From positions 6,395 through 70,394 of the forward strand of contig CAKUJH010000017.1 of assembly GCA_934661375.1 (NCBI GenBank): 64,000 nucleotides of DNA. The letters run 5' to 3'. A model generated the notes under the pieces. That model saw nothing but the letters and a program-made list of their open reading frames with translations. It was not told where the DNA came from and searched no databases. The number at the start of each line of letters is the position of its first letter. Within the stretch, counting starts at the first letter, position 1. A program made the translations under genes and the position numbers. Origin of the DNA: an uncultured Victivallales bacterium. Its GTDB lineage: Bacteria; Verrucomicrobiota; Lentisphaeria; Victivallales; UBA1829. Shown here in pieces: positions 17,896 through 26,421 of this stretch.

Positions 17896-19304
17896 ACGCA
17901 TTCCGCATTCTTTTTCCGTTTTATGAATTTTTTGACATATTCCGTTCCCGCGGTCAGCGCCGTTCCGCCCAATATGCAGATGTACGGGGCAAACAGCGGA
18001 TAACGGTAGCGCAGTACAAAAAGAAACGGTATTGAGATCACCATGCCGAACAGAATCGGCAGAATCAGAATCAGCAGTGGAAACCGTTTCCGCATGAGAA
18101 ACACCCCCGCCAGCGCCAGCACAAACAGTCCGGTGAAATATATGCGGATCAGTACAATCTGCCAGGGTTTCAGAATCACCAGATTCGGACACATTCTCCA
18201 ATAATGAAAGAACCGTTCCTTCAGAATGAACCAGGTTTTTTCCGGGTATTTCATGATGCGTTCCCAGCCCCACTTTTTCCATTGTTCCGCCGCGTTCAGA
18301 AAATCTGTAATCCCCTGTTCCTTCATCATCAGGAGATGTTTGGCGTGATCCTCATTCCATTGGCGGGTTGTTGCTTCGGTATAAAACGAAAGATTTATAT
18401 CCATCGTTTCATAGGTTACGACCATGATTTCCGAAAAGGACAGCCAGAAAACATATCCGCTGTAATAAGTTGTTGGATTCCAGCGTCCGCCCGCCAGCTT
18501 GTTGCGCACCGTCCATGGCAGCATGACCAGTGCAAATGCCAGCACAAACAGCAAGGCGTGTTTCCACAGTCCCGCCGGAAGCGGGCGGTACAGCTTCCAG
18601 AATGTCAATGCCGGAAAATTTTCTGCTCCGAATACCATGAAGCGCAGCCACAGCACACCCAGAAAAAACACGGGCAGCAGAATCGCCGTCGGACGGGTCA
18701 GGGCGGCAAGCCCCAGAAACAGACCGCTCAGCCAGAAGCCGCCGAAACTGCCGCGGCAGGCTTTCAGCAGAAACAGAAAAGCCAGTGCCAGACAGATCAG
18801 AAACAGGTTTTCCGTAGACCACGAAATGGTATAATACAACGCATACGGATAAAAGGAAAACAGCAGCGCACTCCACAGCGCACAGGTATTGCCCGCGGCT
18901 TCGCGTCCCAGCAGAAAAACACAATACACCGCCAGCAATGCCAGCAGCAGGGAAACCACTTTGGCGGAAACGGTTGTATCGAACGGCAGGAAAAACAATC
19001 CTGCGCCCAGCAGCGGAAACAGCGGAGTCCGTGCCAGATCCGTATGCAGTTCTCCCGGTTCGGCTCCCGGCGGAACTGGTTCGTGCCAGCGGTAATAACT
19101 CAGGGAAAAACCATTGCCTGCCGCCAGCTGCCGCGACAGTTCCATGTATTCATAGCCGTCGTTATGGTAAAAATCTTTTTCCGAAACTCTGCACAGCAGC
19201 CAGATCCGCGGAACTGCACCCAGCAGCAGAATCAGCAGAAGCAGCGGGTAAACCAGCTGCGGACGGGACAGAAAGGAGAATATTTCAGAAATTGTTTTCC
19301 ACAT
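17892..19304 (-). CDS. Membrane glycosyltransferase (GT39/ArnT-like)
   Basis: A 470-residue polytopic protein with roughly ten hydrophobic helices. The first helix is followed by an acidic loop (KDFYHNDGYEYMELSRQL) that matches the Asp/Glu loop of GT-C enzymes using polyprenyl-phosphate sugars. A soluble stretch with KHLLMMKEQGITDF precedes the last helices. It overlaps the upstream GT2 gene by 20 bp, implying coupled expression; the pair resembles a polyprenyl-phosphate sugar synthase plus a GT-C transferase for envelope glycosylation. Confidence 0.8.
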   Translation of the reverse strand: MWKTISEIFSFLSRPQLVYPLLLLILLLGAVPRIWLLCRVSEKDFYHNDGYEYMELSRQLAAGNGFSLSYYRWHEPVPPGAEPGELHTDLARTPLFPLLGAGLFFLPFDTTVSAKVVSLLLALLAVYCVFLLGREAAGNTCALWSALLFSFYPYALYYTISWSTENLFLICLALAFLFLLKACRGSFGGFWLSGLFLGLAALTRPTAILLPVFFLGVLWLRFMVFGAENFPALTFWKLYRPLPAGLWKHALLFVLAFALVMLPWTVRNKLAGGRWNPTTYYSGYVFWLSFSEIMVVTYETMDINLSFYTEATTRQWNEDHAKHLLMMKEQGITDFLNAAEQWKKWGWERIMKYPEKTWFILKERFFHYWRMCPNLVILKPWQIVLIRIYFTGLFVLALAGVFLMRKRFPLLILILPILFGMVISIPFLFVLRYRYPLFAPYICILGGTALTAGTEYVKKFIKRKKNAECV

Positions 19305-20073
19305 GCGGAACCAGGGTGTCGCGGTTGGATGGATTCAGCAGAATCCAGCTGCCCAGATGATGCCGGGCAAGCCAGAACCGCAGGGATACACCGAGGCAGC
19401 CGAATCCGTATTTCAGACTGCGGCCGAAACAGATGCTCGATGCTTCTTCAAAATATTTGGTCGGACAGCTGACTTCGGCAATCACAGCGCCGGTCCAGGC
19501 GATCTGCGCCAGCATTTCATTGTCGAAAATGAAATCGTCCGAGTTGTGCGAAAAATCCAGTTTTTCCAGCAGTTCCCGCGAAAAAGCCCGGTATCCGGTG
19601 TGATACTCCGAGAGTTTCTGACCGAGAAACAGATTTTCCGTAAAAGTCAGGAAACGGTTGCTGATGTATTTGTAGAACGGCATTCCGCCGCGCAGCGCAT
19701 AACCGCCCAGAATCCGCGAACCCAGGACGCAATGGTACAGTCCGTTGCCGATCATGGACGCCATGGCGGGAATCAGCATCGGCGTGTACTGGTAATCCGG
19801 ATGAACCATGATGACAATGTCCGCACCGTCTTCCAGCGCCAGTCTGTAACATTGTTTCTGGTTGCCTCCATACCCGGAATTGTGTTCCATGCGGTATGCC
19901 AGAACCTTGTCGAGCGACTTCGCAATTTCATACGTGCTGTCGCCGCTGGCGTCGTCCACAACAATGACCCGGTCGACAAATGGCTGGGCTATGACTTCCC
20001 GCCACGTTTTCAGCAAGGTTTTTTCCGCATTGTATGCGGGCATGACCACGGTTACTTTTTTGCCGTTATACAT
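19285..20073 (-). CDS. Polyprenyl-phosphate glycosyltransferase-like GT2
   Basis: A 262-residue GT2 enzyme similar to dolichyl/polyprenyl-phosphate hexose synthases: VTVVMPAYNAEKTLLKT, VIVVDDASGDSTYEI, NSGYGGNQKQC and a VMVHPDYQY metal-site region. A GYRAFSRELLEKLDF block follows, as in DPM1-like enzymes. There are no clear C-terminal membrane helices. It probably charges a lipid-linked sugar for the overlapping downstream membrane transferase. Confidence 0.82.
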   Translation of the reverse strand: MYNGKKVTVVMPAYNAEKTLLKTWREVIAQPFVDRVIVVDDASGDSTYEIAKSLDKVLAYRMEHNSGYGGNQKQCYRLALEDGADIVIMVHPDYQYTPMLIPAMASMIGNGLYHCVLGSRILGGYALRGGMPFYKYISNRFLTFTENLFLGQKLSEYHTGYRAFSRELLEKLDFSHNSDDFIFDNEMLAQIAWTGAVIAEVSCPTKYFEEASSICFGRSLKYGFGCLGVSLRFWLARHHLGSWILLNPSNRDTLVPHVENNF

Positions 20074-20141
20074 GAATCAGCCGTTCTTTTTTTTGACCGG
20101 CGACCCGTCCGCCGGAACGGATGAGTCTCCAGCCGGGGACA

Positions 20142-21293
20142 TCAGGCTTTGTAACGCAGTTCGCCGTCAACAAAAGCACTGCTGACTTTGAACTTGTCGT
20201 TCAGAATGACAATGTCCGCGCAATAGCCAGGAGCCAGTTTGCCGACTTTTTCCAGACCCAGCGCCTGTGCCTGGTTGAAGGACGTCGTTTTGACCAGCTG
20301 TTCGAGCGGCAGACCGGTGATTTCGTACACGTTGCGCAGCGCATCGCAGATCTGGAGCGTACTGCCGGCAAGTGCGCCGTTGGAAGCCAGACGCGCCGCG
20401 CCATCCTTCACGATCACGGGCAGACCGCCCAGCGAGGATTCGCCGTCGGGCATACCTGCCGCGCGCATGGCGTCGGTGATCAGCTGGATGTGATTGACGT
20501 CTTTCAGCGAAAACACCAGTTTGATCATATCCGGGCAGAGGTGCAGTTTGTCGCAGATCATTTCAATGTAGACTTCCTGATGCAGCAGCCCCGCGCCGAC
20601 CAGACCGATGTCACGGTGGTGCAGCGGCGTCATCTGGTTGCAGAAATGGGTCAGACTGCTCAAGCCGTGGTCGTACGCTTTCTTGAAATCGGCATACTTC
20701 GCCGCACTGTGAACGCAGGACGGCAGGATTCCGGCGGAAATCAGTTCCGCGGCAAATTCCGCACCGCGCGGCATTTCCACTGCATAGGAAACTTTTTTCA
20801 CCGGATAAATCGCGTTCAGACGCTTGACCATTTCAATATCCGGTTCGCGGACGTATTCCGGGTTCTGCGCGCCGAGGCATTTCGGGTTGATGAACGGACC
20901 TTCCAGGTGAACTCCCGGCAGTTTGCATCCCTTGACGCCTTTTTTCGTGTAATTCGCGGCAGTCTGGAGCGAACGCGCCAGCAGATCTTCGGGCAGGGTG
21001 AGGGTGGTCGGAAGATAGCTGGTAACACCTTCCTTGAGTTTGTCAATGCCGATGGTTTCCATCGCTTCGTCCGTGGCGTCGCAGAAATCAACGCCGGATT
21101 TGCCGTGGCAATGAACATCAATAAAACCGGGCATGGTCATGGCGCCGCAGACATCAATGAGCTGATCGGCCGCCGGCAGGGCGTCTCCTTCCGCATAGAT
21201 GCGTTGAATCATTCCCTTGTCCACCAGAATGGAACTTCCCTTGAAATTCTGATCCGGGGAAATCAAATGACAATTTTTCAGCAGCAGACTCAT
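20142..21293 (-). CDS. nagA: N-acetylglucosamine-6-phosphate deacetylase
   Basis: A 383-residue amidohydrolase that deacetylates GlcNAc-6-P to glucosamine-6-P. Motifs: GFIDVHCHG near residue 60 (metal His pair), LPGVHLEGPFINP, SLTHFCNQM, and the ITDAM Asp region; the ASNGALAGST block is the NagA signature. The start at 21293 is chosen for AAGGAG upstream; an in-frame ATG 14 codons earlier lacks a site. It has its own promoter and links the sialate and chitobiose branches to central metabolism. Confidence 0.92.
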   Translation of the reverse strand: MSLLLKNCHLISPDQNFKGSSILVDKGMIQRIYAEGDALPAADQLIDVCGAMTMPGFIDVHCHGKSGVDFCDATDEAMETIGIDKLKEGVTSYLPTTLTLPEDLLARSLQTAANYTKKGVKGCKLPGVHLEGPFINPKCLGAQNPEYVREPDIEMVKRLNAIYPVKKVSYAVEMPRGAEFAAELISAGILPSCVHSAAKYADFKKAYDHGLSSLTHFCNQMTPLHHRDIGLVGAGLLHQEVYIEMICDKLHLCPDMIKLVFSLKDVNHIQLITDAMRAAGMPDGESSLGGLPVIVKDGAARLASNGALAGSTLQICDALRNVYEITGLPLEQLVKTTSFNQAQALGLEKVGKLAPGYCADIVILNDKFKVSSAFVDGELRYKA

Positions 21294-21347
21294 ATTCGTT
21301 GCACTCCTTATTATAAATTCATGTTTGAAAACCAAACCTCTTTCCGC

Positions 21348-21375
21348 AATATAACAGAATGCAGTGTTTTTTCAA
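21348..21375 (-). promoter_or_regulatory. Promoter of nagA
   Basis: On the minus strand: TTGAAA (21370-21375), 16-bp spacer, TATATT (21348-21353), about 55 bp upstream of the start, so nagA need not depend on read-through from gltA. Confidence 0.6.
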
Positions 21376-21437
21376 GCAGATTCATGCAATTTTCATTTGA
21401 AAAAAGCACACCGGCCTGTCCGCGGCAGTGTTTTTGC

Positions 21438-21467
21438 CCCTTCCGCAGAAATTTTTCCGCGGAAGGG
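21438..21467 (-). terminator. Hairpin downstream of gltA
   Basis: A 9-bp perfect stem: CCCTTCCGC (21438-21446) with GCGGAAGGG (21459-21467), 10 bp past the gltA stop. It lacks an immediate T-run on the minus strand, so it may protect the 3' end rather than terminate; a T6 run follows about 40 nt later. Confidence 0.4.
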
Positions 21468-21476
21468 AACATGAAA

Positions 21477-22754
21477 TCAGAGTTCGCCGAGACGTTTTCC
21501 GATGTAGATCTGACGCGGACGCACAATTTTGGTGTTAGCACCGATCATTTCTTTCCAGTGGGCGATCCAGCCGGGCAGACGCGCCAGCGCAAACATCACA
21601 GTGAACATGTTTTCCGGAATACCCAGCGCACGGTATACGATGCCGGAATAGAAATCCACGTTCGGATACAGATGACGCGAAATGAAATATTCATCATGCA
21701 GCGCGGCGTCTTCCACTTCCAGCGCAACATCCAGCAGCGGATCCTTGATATTCATCTTTTTCAGATATTCATGACATTCCTTCTTGATGATCCGGGCGCG
21801 CGGATCGAAGGTTTTGTAGACCCGGTGTCCGAAACCCATCAGCCGCTGGGTGTTTTTCTTGTTCTTGACTTGTTCAATATATTTTTTCACATCGCCGAGT
21901 TTCTGGATATGACGGAGCATTTCCACCACTTCCTGATTGGCGCCGCCGTGCAGCGGTCCGGAAAGCGCGGAAATACCGGCGGAAATCGTGGCATACAGAT
22001 TGACCTGCGCACTGCCGATGGTCCGGACTGTAGTGGTCGAGCAGTTCTGCTCATGATCCGCATGAAGAATCAGCAGGGTGTTCAGCACCCGCACTGCTTC
22101 GTCGGAAATGTTGTACGGCGCAACCGGCGAATCGAACATCATGTTCAGAAAATTTGCACAATAGGAAAGGTCATGACGCGGATAAACCACTGGCTCGCCG
22201 ATGCTCTTCTTGTATGCCATCGCCGCCATGGTGCGAACCATGGAAATCAGCCGCGCCGTGGACAGTTCAATATCTTCCTCCATGGACAGCAGGTCGACAT
22301 TCGGATAGAATGCCGCCAGTGCATTGATCATAGTGGAAAGAATGTGCATGGGGTGTGCGCCGCGCGGAAAATGGTCGAAGAAGTGACGCATGTCTTCGTG
22401 CAGAAGAGAATTGGTGTTGAGCAGTGCGGAGAACATCCGGCCCTGTTCTTCATCCGGCAGAGTTCCATGAACCAGCAGGTAGGCGACTTTCACGAAGGAA
22501 CCCGTTTTGACCAGTTCTTCAATGGGGATGCCGCGGTACCGGAGGATTCCTTTTTCTCCGTCGATGAAAGTGATCTTGCTGTAACACACCGCGGTATTGG
22601 TCAGACTGGGGTCGAATGAAACGTAGCCGGTCGCTTTTCGGAGCTGGGCAATGTCAAACGCTTTTTCCCCTTCGGTACCCACGACCACAGGCAGTTTTAT
22701 TTCCTTGCCGCCGATCTTCAGTACGGCAAATTCCGGTTCGATTGATTGTTCCAT
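21477..22754 (-). CDS. gltA: Citrate synthase
   Basis: A 425-residue citrate synthase condensing acetyl-CoA and oxaloacetate. Motifs: the N-terminal beta-rich segment of the bacterial hexameric type, ILRYRGIPIEEL, the active-site region LHADHEQNCSTTTVR, SGPLHGGANQEV, GFGHRVYKTFDPRA with the second catalytic His, and NVDFYSGIVYRALG with the catalytic Asp. The start at 22754 has GAGGAG eight bases upstream; the open frame extends 18 codons further without a ribosome site. No other citrate-cycle gene is adjacent. Confidence 0.95.
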   Translation of the reverse strand: MEQSIEPEFAVLKIGGKEIKLPVVVGTEGEKAFDIAQLRKATGYVSFDPSLTNTAVCYSKITFIDGEKGILRYRGIPIEELVKTGSFVKVAYLLVHGTLPDEEQGRMFSALLNTNSLLHEDMRHFFDHFPRGAHPMHILSTMINALAAFYPNVDLLSMEEDIELSTARLISMVRTMAAMAYKKSIGEPVVYPRHDLSYCANFLNMMFDSPVAPYNISDEAVRVLNTLLILHADHEQNCSTTTVRTIGSAQVNLYATISAGISALSGPLHGGANQEVVEMLRHIQKLGDVKKYIEQVKNKKNTQRLMGFGHRVYKTFDPRARIIKKECHEYLKKMNIKDPLLDVALEVEDAALHDEYFISRHLYPNVDFYSGIVYRALGIPENMFTVMFALARLPGWIAHWKEMIGANTKIVRPRQIYIGKRLGEL

Positions 22755-22796
22755 TGTAATACTCCTCAAAATCAGAAATACAGTTAAAGATTTTAT

Positions 22797-22824
22797 AATA
22801 TAGCACACATTCCAAATTATTCAA
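22797..22824 (-). promoter_or_regulatory. Promoter of gltA
   Basis: On the minus strand: TTGAAT (22819-22824), 16-bp spacer, TATATT (22797-22802), 43 bp upstream of the start codon. Confidence 0.6.
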
Positions 22825-22969
22825 TAATCGGATTTATATTGTTCAATGCTTTCTGTCTATTGAAAATGCAGTTTCCTTGCAGAATTAAAATTGTTTTCAG
22901 CACAGGAAAAATACGGAAAGGAAATTTTACCGGAACGGGAGGTATTGCAGAATGGATAGACAGAATAAA

Positions 22970-23009
22970 AAACGGAACGTTCCGCCGAATCAAGGGGAAC
23001 GTTCCGTTT
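22970..23009 (-). terminator. Rho-independent terminator of the small secreted protein gene
   Basis: A 14-bp stem (AAACGGAACGTTCC at 22970-22983, its complement at 22996-23009) with a 12-nt loop, followed on the minus strand by a T6 run. It lies 20 bp past the stop at 23030. A T-run also follows on the plus strand, so it can work both ways. Confidence 0.85.
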
Positions 23010-23029
23010 AGAATTTTTTTGGAACTGGA

Positions 23030-23518
23030 TTATTTCGCCTGAGTCAAAGTGACGTTGCGGAATTGCGCTTTGCCTTCGACATTGCGGAACAATACATAGT
23101 AGTTGACGGTTTTGATCGGTTTTTTGGGGGTGTAAGTCAGCTGAACTTTTTCCCAGTCATGAGTTCCGTTTTTAAAGCTGGCCTGCACTCCGAAAGTGTA
23201 AGTGTTGTCCGTGTGGAGAATATCGAGGTAAATGACGTAATTGTTGGCGGTGTTTCCTGTGACGTCTTCACATTTGCTTTCCGCGGAGAAGGTGATCGCC
23301 TTCGGTTCGGTCTGATTCAGAACGACAATCTGGATGACGCCGGCTTTTTTGAATTCAGCCGTTCCGACGAAGGAAAAAGTTCCGTTCTGCCGGTCAATCA
23401 CGCTGGTTTTGTCTGCCTGAGAGTAGAGCCGCCAGTTGGCGTTTTTCAGGAGATTGGCATCCTGAGCGAAGATTCCGAGTGTCAGGGCGAAGAGGAACAG
23501 CACTGCAAGTTTTTTCAT
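23030..23518 (-). CDS. Small secreted carbohydrate-binding-like protein
   Basis: A 162-residue protein with a signal peptide (MKKLAVLFLFALTLGIFA, cleavage near Gln19) followed by DANLLKNANWRLYSQ and a beta-sandwich-like sequence ending in AQFRNVTLTQAK. The NLL-start and xFRNxxL-end pattern recurs in the secreted proteins at 41500-45748, consistent with a CBM4/9-like jelly roll. The start at 23518 has GGGAG upstream. It is flanked by its own terminator; the ligand is unknown. Confidence 0.65.
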   Translation of the reverse strand: MKKLAVLFLFALTLGIFAQDANLLKNANWRLYSQADKTSVIDRQNGTFSFVGTAEFKKAGVIQIVVLNQTEPKAITFSAESKCEDVTGNTANNYVIYLDILHTDNTYTFGVQASFKNGTHDWEKVQLTYTPKKPIKTVNYYVLFRNVEGKAQFRNVTLTQAK

Positions 23519-23759
23519 TATTTGATAACTCCCATGGGTTGCGGCGGCATGGTTTTCCGCCAGTTGTTTTGACTTTCGAAAAAGTTCTTCCTTAAAATAT
23601 AAGGGCACATTCCCGCATTTCAACCGCAAACTGCAAAGATTTTTTGAAAAAACGCCTTTTCAATTCGGCGGAACAGTCATATTCCAAACAGTTCGACGGA
23701 ATAACATAACAGGAAATGGGAAATTCGCAGATTTTTTCTGGAAAAAACGGCAGGGAGCC

Positions 23760-23787
23760 TTGCATTTATTCTGCAATGTGATATAGT
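23760..23787 (+). promoter_or_regulatory. Promoter of the IclR operon
   Basis: TTGCAT (23760-23765), 16-bp spacer, TATAGT (23782-23787). A TATGAAA operator-like half-site (23792-23798) lies just downstream, near the expected transcription start. Confidence 0.55.
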
Positions 23788-23811
23788 AATATATGAAATA
23801 AGGAATTATAA

Positions 23812-23826
23812 TTTCATATTATGAAA
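23812..23826. promoter_or_regulatory. Putative IclR autoregulatory operator
   Basis: A perfect inverted repeat TTTCATA-T-TATGAAA that overlaps the iclR-type gene's start codon (23821). A third half-site TATGAAA sits at 23792-23798. Size and symmetry fit an IclR-family dimer site; occupancy would block both transcription and translation start. Confidence 0.55.
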
Positions 23827-24522
23827 TCACTGCATAAAACATTTGACATTCTGGAGTATGTGGTTCTGCAGAATGGACAATCGGTAACTCCCAGTGAAGC
23901 CGCGGCTGCGCTGGGCGTGAATCTGGTTACCTGCACCCGGATCATGGGTGAACTGACGGACCGCGGGTATCTGGTGAAAATTTCCCGGAAAGACGGATAT
24001 GCCGCCGGCCCTATGGTGATTTCCCTGGGAACCCGCGACAATGTATACAGACGGATCGCCTCCGCCGCCTCCGGTCCTGTCGAAGAGCTGTCGGAATTCC
24101 TTCATCGCCAGGTGAATATCGCAGTGCTGGATCAGTCGCGCCGCATCATGCTCTGTTATCATCTCGCCGATGCGGAACTGAAACCGTGGGACCGCTTTTT
24201 CTTTACCGACCAATGGGATACCGCGACCGGGCGTCTGCTGATTGCCGCACAGGATGACCGGTCCGCCGAAAAACTGACTGCTTCCGCCGGCGTGTTTCCC
24301 TTTCCGAAAGAACAGCTGGATGCGATCCGGCGGGCAGGCGCTGTGCGGTTCGAGCTGAACGGGGAAATCATTATCGGGCATTGGGTGCGGGTGTCCGGTT
24401 ATCCCGCCGCGGCGTTCGGATTCGGTATTGCTCCGGAACGCGCCGATGAGGCTTTCGCCCGTTCTGCCGCGACAGCGGAACGGATACGCAATCTGCTGAT
24501 GAAACCGAATTTTGCCTATTAA
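23821..24522 (+). CDS. IclR-family transcriptional regulator
   Basis: A 233-residue regulator with an N-terminal winged helix (SVTPSEAAAALGVNLVTCTR, then GYLVKISRKDGYAAGP) and an IclR effector domain (VEELSEFLHRQVNIAVLD, WDTATGRLLIAA). It is the first gene of an operon with a GH20 hexosaminidase and a MurQ-like protein, so it probably senses an amino-sugar intermediate. The ribosome site is weak (AAGGA is too far upstream), and an operator-like palindrome covers the start codon. Confidence 0.88.
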   Translation: MKSLHKTFDILEYVVLQNGQSVTPSEAAAALGVNLVTCTRIMGELTDRGYLVKISRKDGYAAGPMVISLGTRDNVYRRIASAASGPVEELSEFLHRQVNIAVLDQSRRIMLCYHLADAELKPWDRFFFTDQWDTATGRLLIAAQDDRSAEKLTASAGVFPFPKEQLDAIRRAGAVRFELNGEIIIGHWVRVSGYPAAAFGFGIAPERADEAFARSAATAERIRNLLMKPNFAY

Positions 24523-24542
24523 TATATCGAAAGGAATGATTT

Positions 24543-26408
24543 ATGATGATTTTGACCTGGAATCCGAAGACCACGGATGTCGCACTTCATGAACTGCTGC
24601 GGACTCTGGCGGATGAATATCCGCTGCGGGAGGATGCGCAGAATGTAAATCTCGTATTCGAAAAAACGGAAGATCCCGGTGTACTGCGGGTCACCCGGCG
24701 CGGGGACTGCTGGTTTGTGGCATACGGTCCCGGCGCAGTGGCGGCACGCGGCGTGGCATATGCGTTCTCCGCGCAGGAATGCAGCGAAAAAGTTTTCTTC
24801 AAGACGTACGGAATTCTGTTTGACTGCACCCGCGGCAACATCATCACGGTCAAGCATTTCAAACACTGGCTGCGGCGTCTGGCTCTGCTCGGCTACAATA
24901 TGGCGATGATCTATACCAAGGATGCGTATCAGGTTCCCGGCGAACCGTATTTCGGTTACATGCGCGGCGCGTATTCCATGGAGGAAATCCGCGAGATTGA
25001 CGCTTACGCCAAAAAACTCAATATTGAAATGATTGCCTCCATTCAGGCGCTGGGACATCTGGAACCGGTTCTGCGCTGGCCGGTCTACAATGAAATCCGC
25101 GATACATCCAGCGTGATTCTGGTCGATGAACCGCAGTCCTACGAACTGCTGGAAAAAATGATAAAATTCTGGAGCGATGCGCTGTCCTCCCGCCGGATCC
25201 ATCTCGGCATGGACGAAACGCATGACCTCGGACGCGGCAAATTCATGGACCGGAACGGTTATGAAAGCCCGTTTGACATTTACAACCGGCATCTCGGACG
25301 TCTCTGCAAGATGTGCGAAAAATTCAAACTGAAACCGATCATCTGGTCGGATATGTATTTCCGTTATGCCAACAAGGATCAGAATTATTACGACACGCAG
25401 TCCGCAGTGCCGGAAAATGTCAAAAAAGCCATTCCGCCGATGGTGCAGCTTTCCTATTGGGATTACTATCACCGTGACCGCGAAACGTATGAAAAAATGC
25501 TCGCCCGCACCCGTGATCTCAATGGCAGTGCGCCGCTTATGGCTTCCGGAGTGTGGACCTGGCAGCGTTTCTGGACCGATTATGAAATGACGTATGCCAC
25601 CGTTCGTCCCTGCATTGACGTCTGCCGGAAAACCGGCGTGAATGAGCTGATTTTCACTCTCTGGGGCGATGACGGCGGTTATTGCGATTTCGATTCCGCG
25701 TTTGCCGCTCTGGCATGGGCTGCCGATTACGCCTGCAATGAAAAGGAAAACGAAGACCGCACTGCCAAACTGTTTGAGGCTGTCTGCGGTTCGTCTTACC
25801 GTCTTCAGATGATTTGCGGCAATTCCTGCTACACGTACAACGGAAAACTCGACCGGATCGTCAAAATCACACCGGGAGCGCTGCTCTGGGACGATCCGCT
25901 CATGGCGATTGCCTGGCATGAATTCCCCGCCATGAAGCCGCAGCTGGCGGAAACCCTGCTGAGCGGTTACCGTAAAATCATGGAACTCATTGAACCGCAC
26001 CGGGATGACCAGGCTGCCGGACATATCAACTATGTCTGGAATCTCCTGAATGTGCTGATTCTCAAAATAGAACTGCGGCAGCGTCTGGAACACGCTTATG
26101 AGAAACGTGATTTCAATACGCTGGAAACCATTGCCGAACGTTATATCCCGGATGTTCTGGACGCCATCGACGGTTTGCTGGAAGCCTTCCGCGAACAATG
26201 GAAACGCAGTTTCAAATCTTATGGAATGGAACTCATGCAGATTCGTCTGGGCGGACTTTCCGAACGTTACCGCGAACTTGCCCGTGTGATCGACGAACTG
26301 GTTCACGGCGAAATTGATTCCATTCCGGAACTGGAAATCAAACATCAGCCGCGGGGATATCTCCCGGATTCTTATCTCCGCACGGCAACCGGATGTTTCT
26401 TCATCTGA
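24543..26408 (+). CDS. Glycoside hydrolase family 20-like beta-N-acetylhexosaminidase
   Basis: A 621-residue protein without signal peptide. After a small N-terminal alpha/beta domain the TIM barrel begins near residue 88 (KTYGILFDCTRGNI). The GH20 acid pair is visible as HLGMDETHDLG (Asp224-Glu225), where the acetamido group of the substrate assists catalysis. WSDMYF and WGDDGGYCDFDS, typical late-barrel GH20 blocks, follow. The architecture resembles intracellular GcnA-type enzymes. It starts 20 bp after the IclR gene; removal of GlcNAc or GalNAc from imported oligosaccharides is inferred. Confidence 0.82.
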   Translation: MMILTWNPKTTDVALHELLRTLADEYPLREDAQNVNLVFEKTEDPGVLRVTRRGDCWFVAYGPGAVAARGVAYAFSAQECSEKVFFKTYGILFDCTRGNIITVKHFKHWLRRLALLGYNMAMIYTKDAYQVPGEPYFGYMRGAYSMEEIREIDAYAKKLNIEMIASIQALGHLEPVLRWPVYNEIRDTSSVILVDEPQSYELLEKMIKFWSDALSSRRIHLGMDETHDLGRGKFMDRNGYESPFDIYNRHLGRLCKMCEKFKLKPIIWSDMYFRYANKDQNYYDTQSAVPENVKKAIPPMVQLSYWDYYHRDRETYEKMLARTRDLNGSAPLMASGVWTWQRFWTDYEMTYATVRPCIDVCRKTGVNELIFTLWGDDGGYCDFDSAFAALAWAADYACNEKENEDRTAKLFEAVCGSSYRLQMICGNSCYTYNGKLDRIVKITPGALLWDDPLMAIAWHEFPAMKPQLAETLLSGYRKIMELIEPHRDDQAAGHINYVWNLLNVLILKIELRQRLEHAYEKRDFNTLETIAERYIPDVLDAIDGLLEAFREQWKRSFKSYGMELMQIRLGGLSERYRELARVIDELVHGEIDSIPELEIKHQPRGYLPDSYLRTATGCFFI

Positions 26409-26421
26409 TAAAAGGAGTTGA

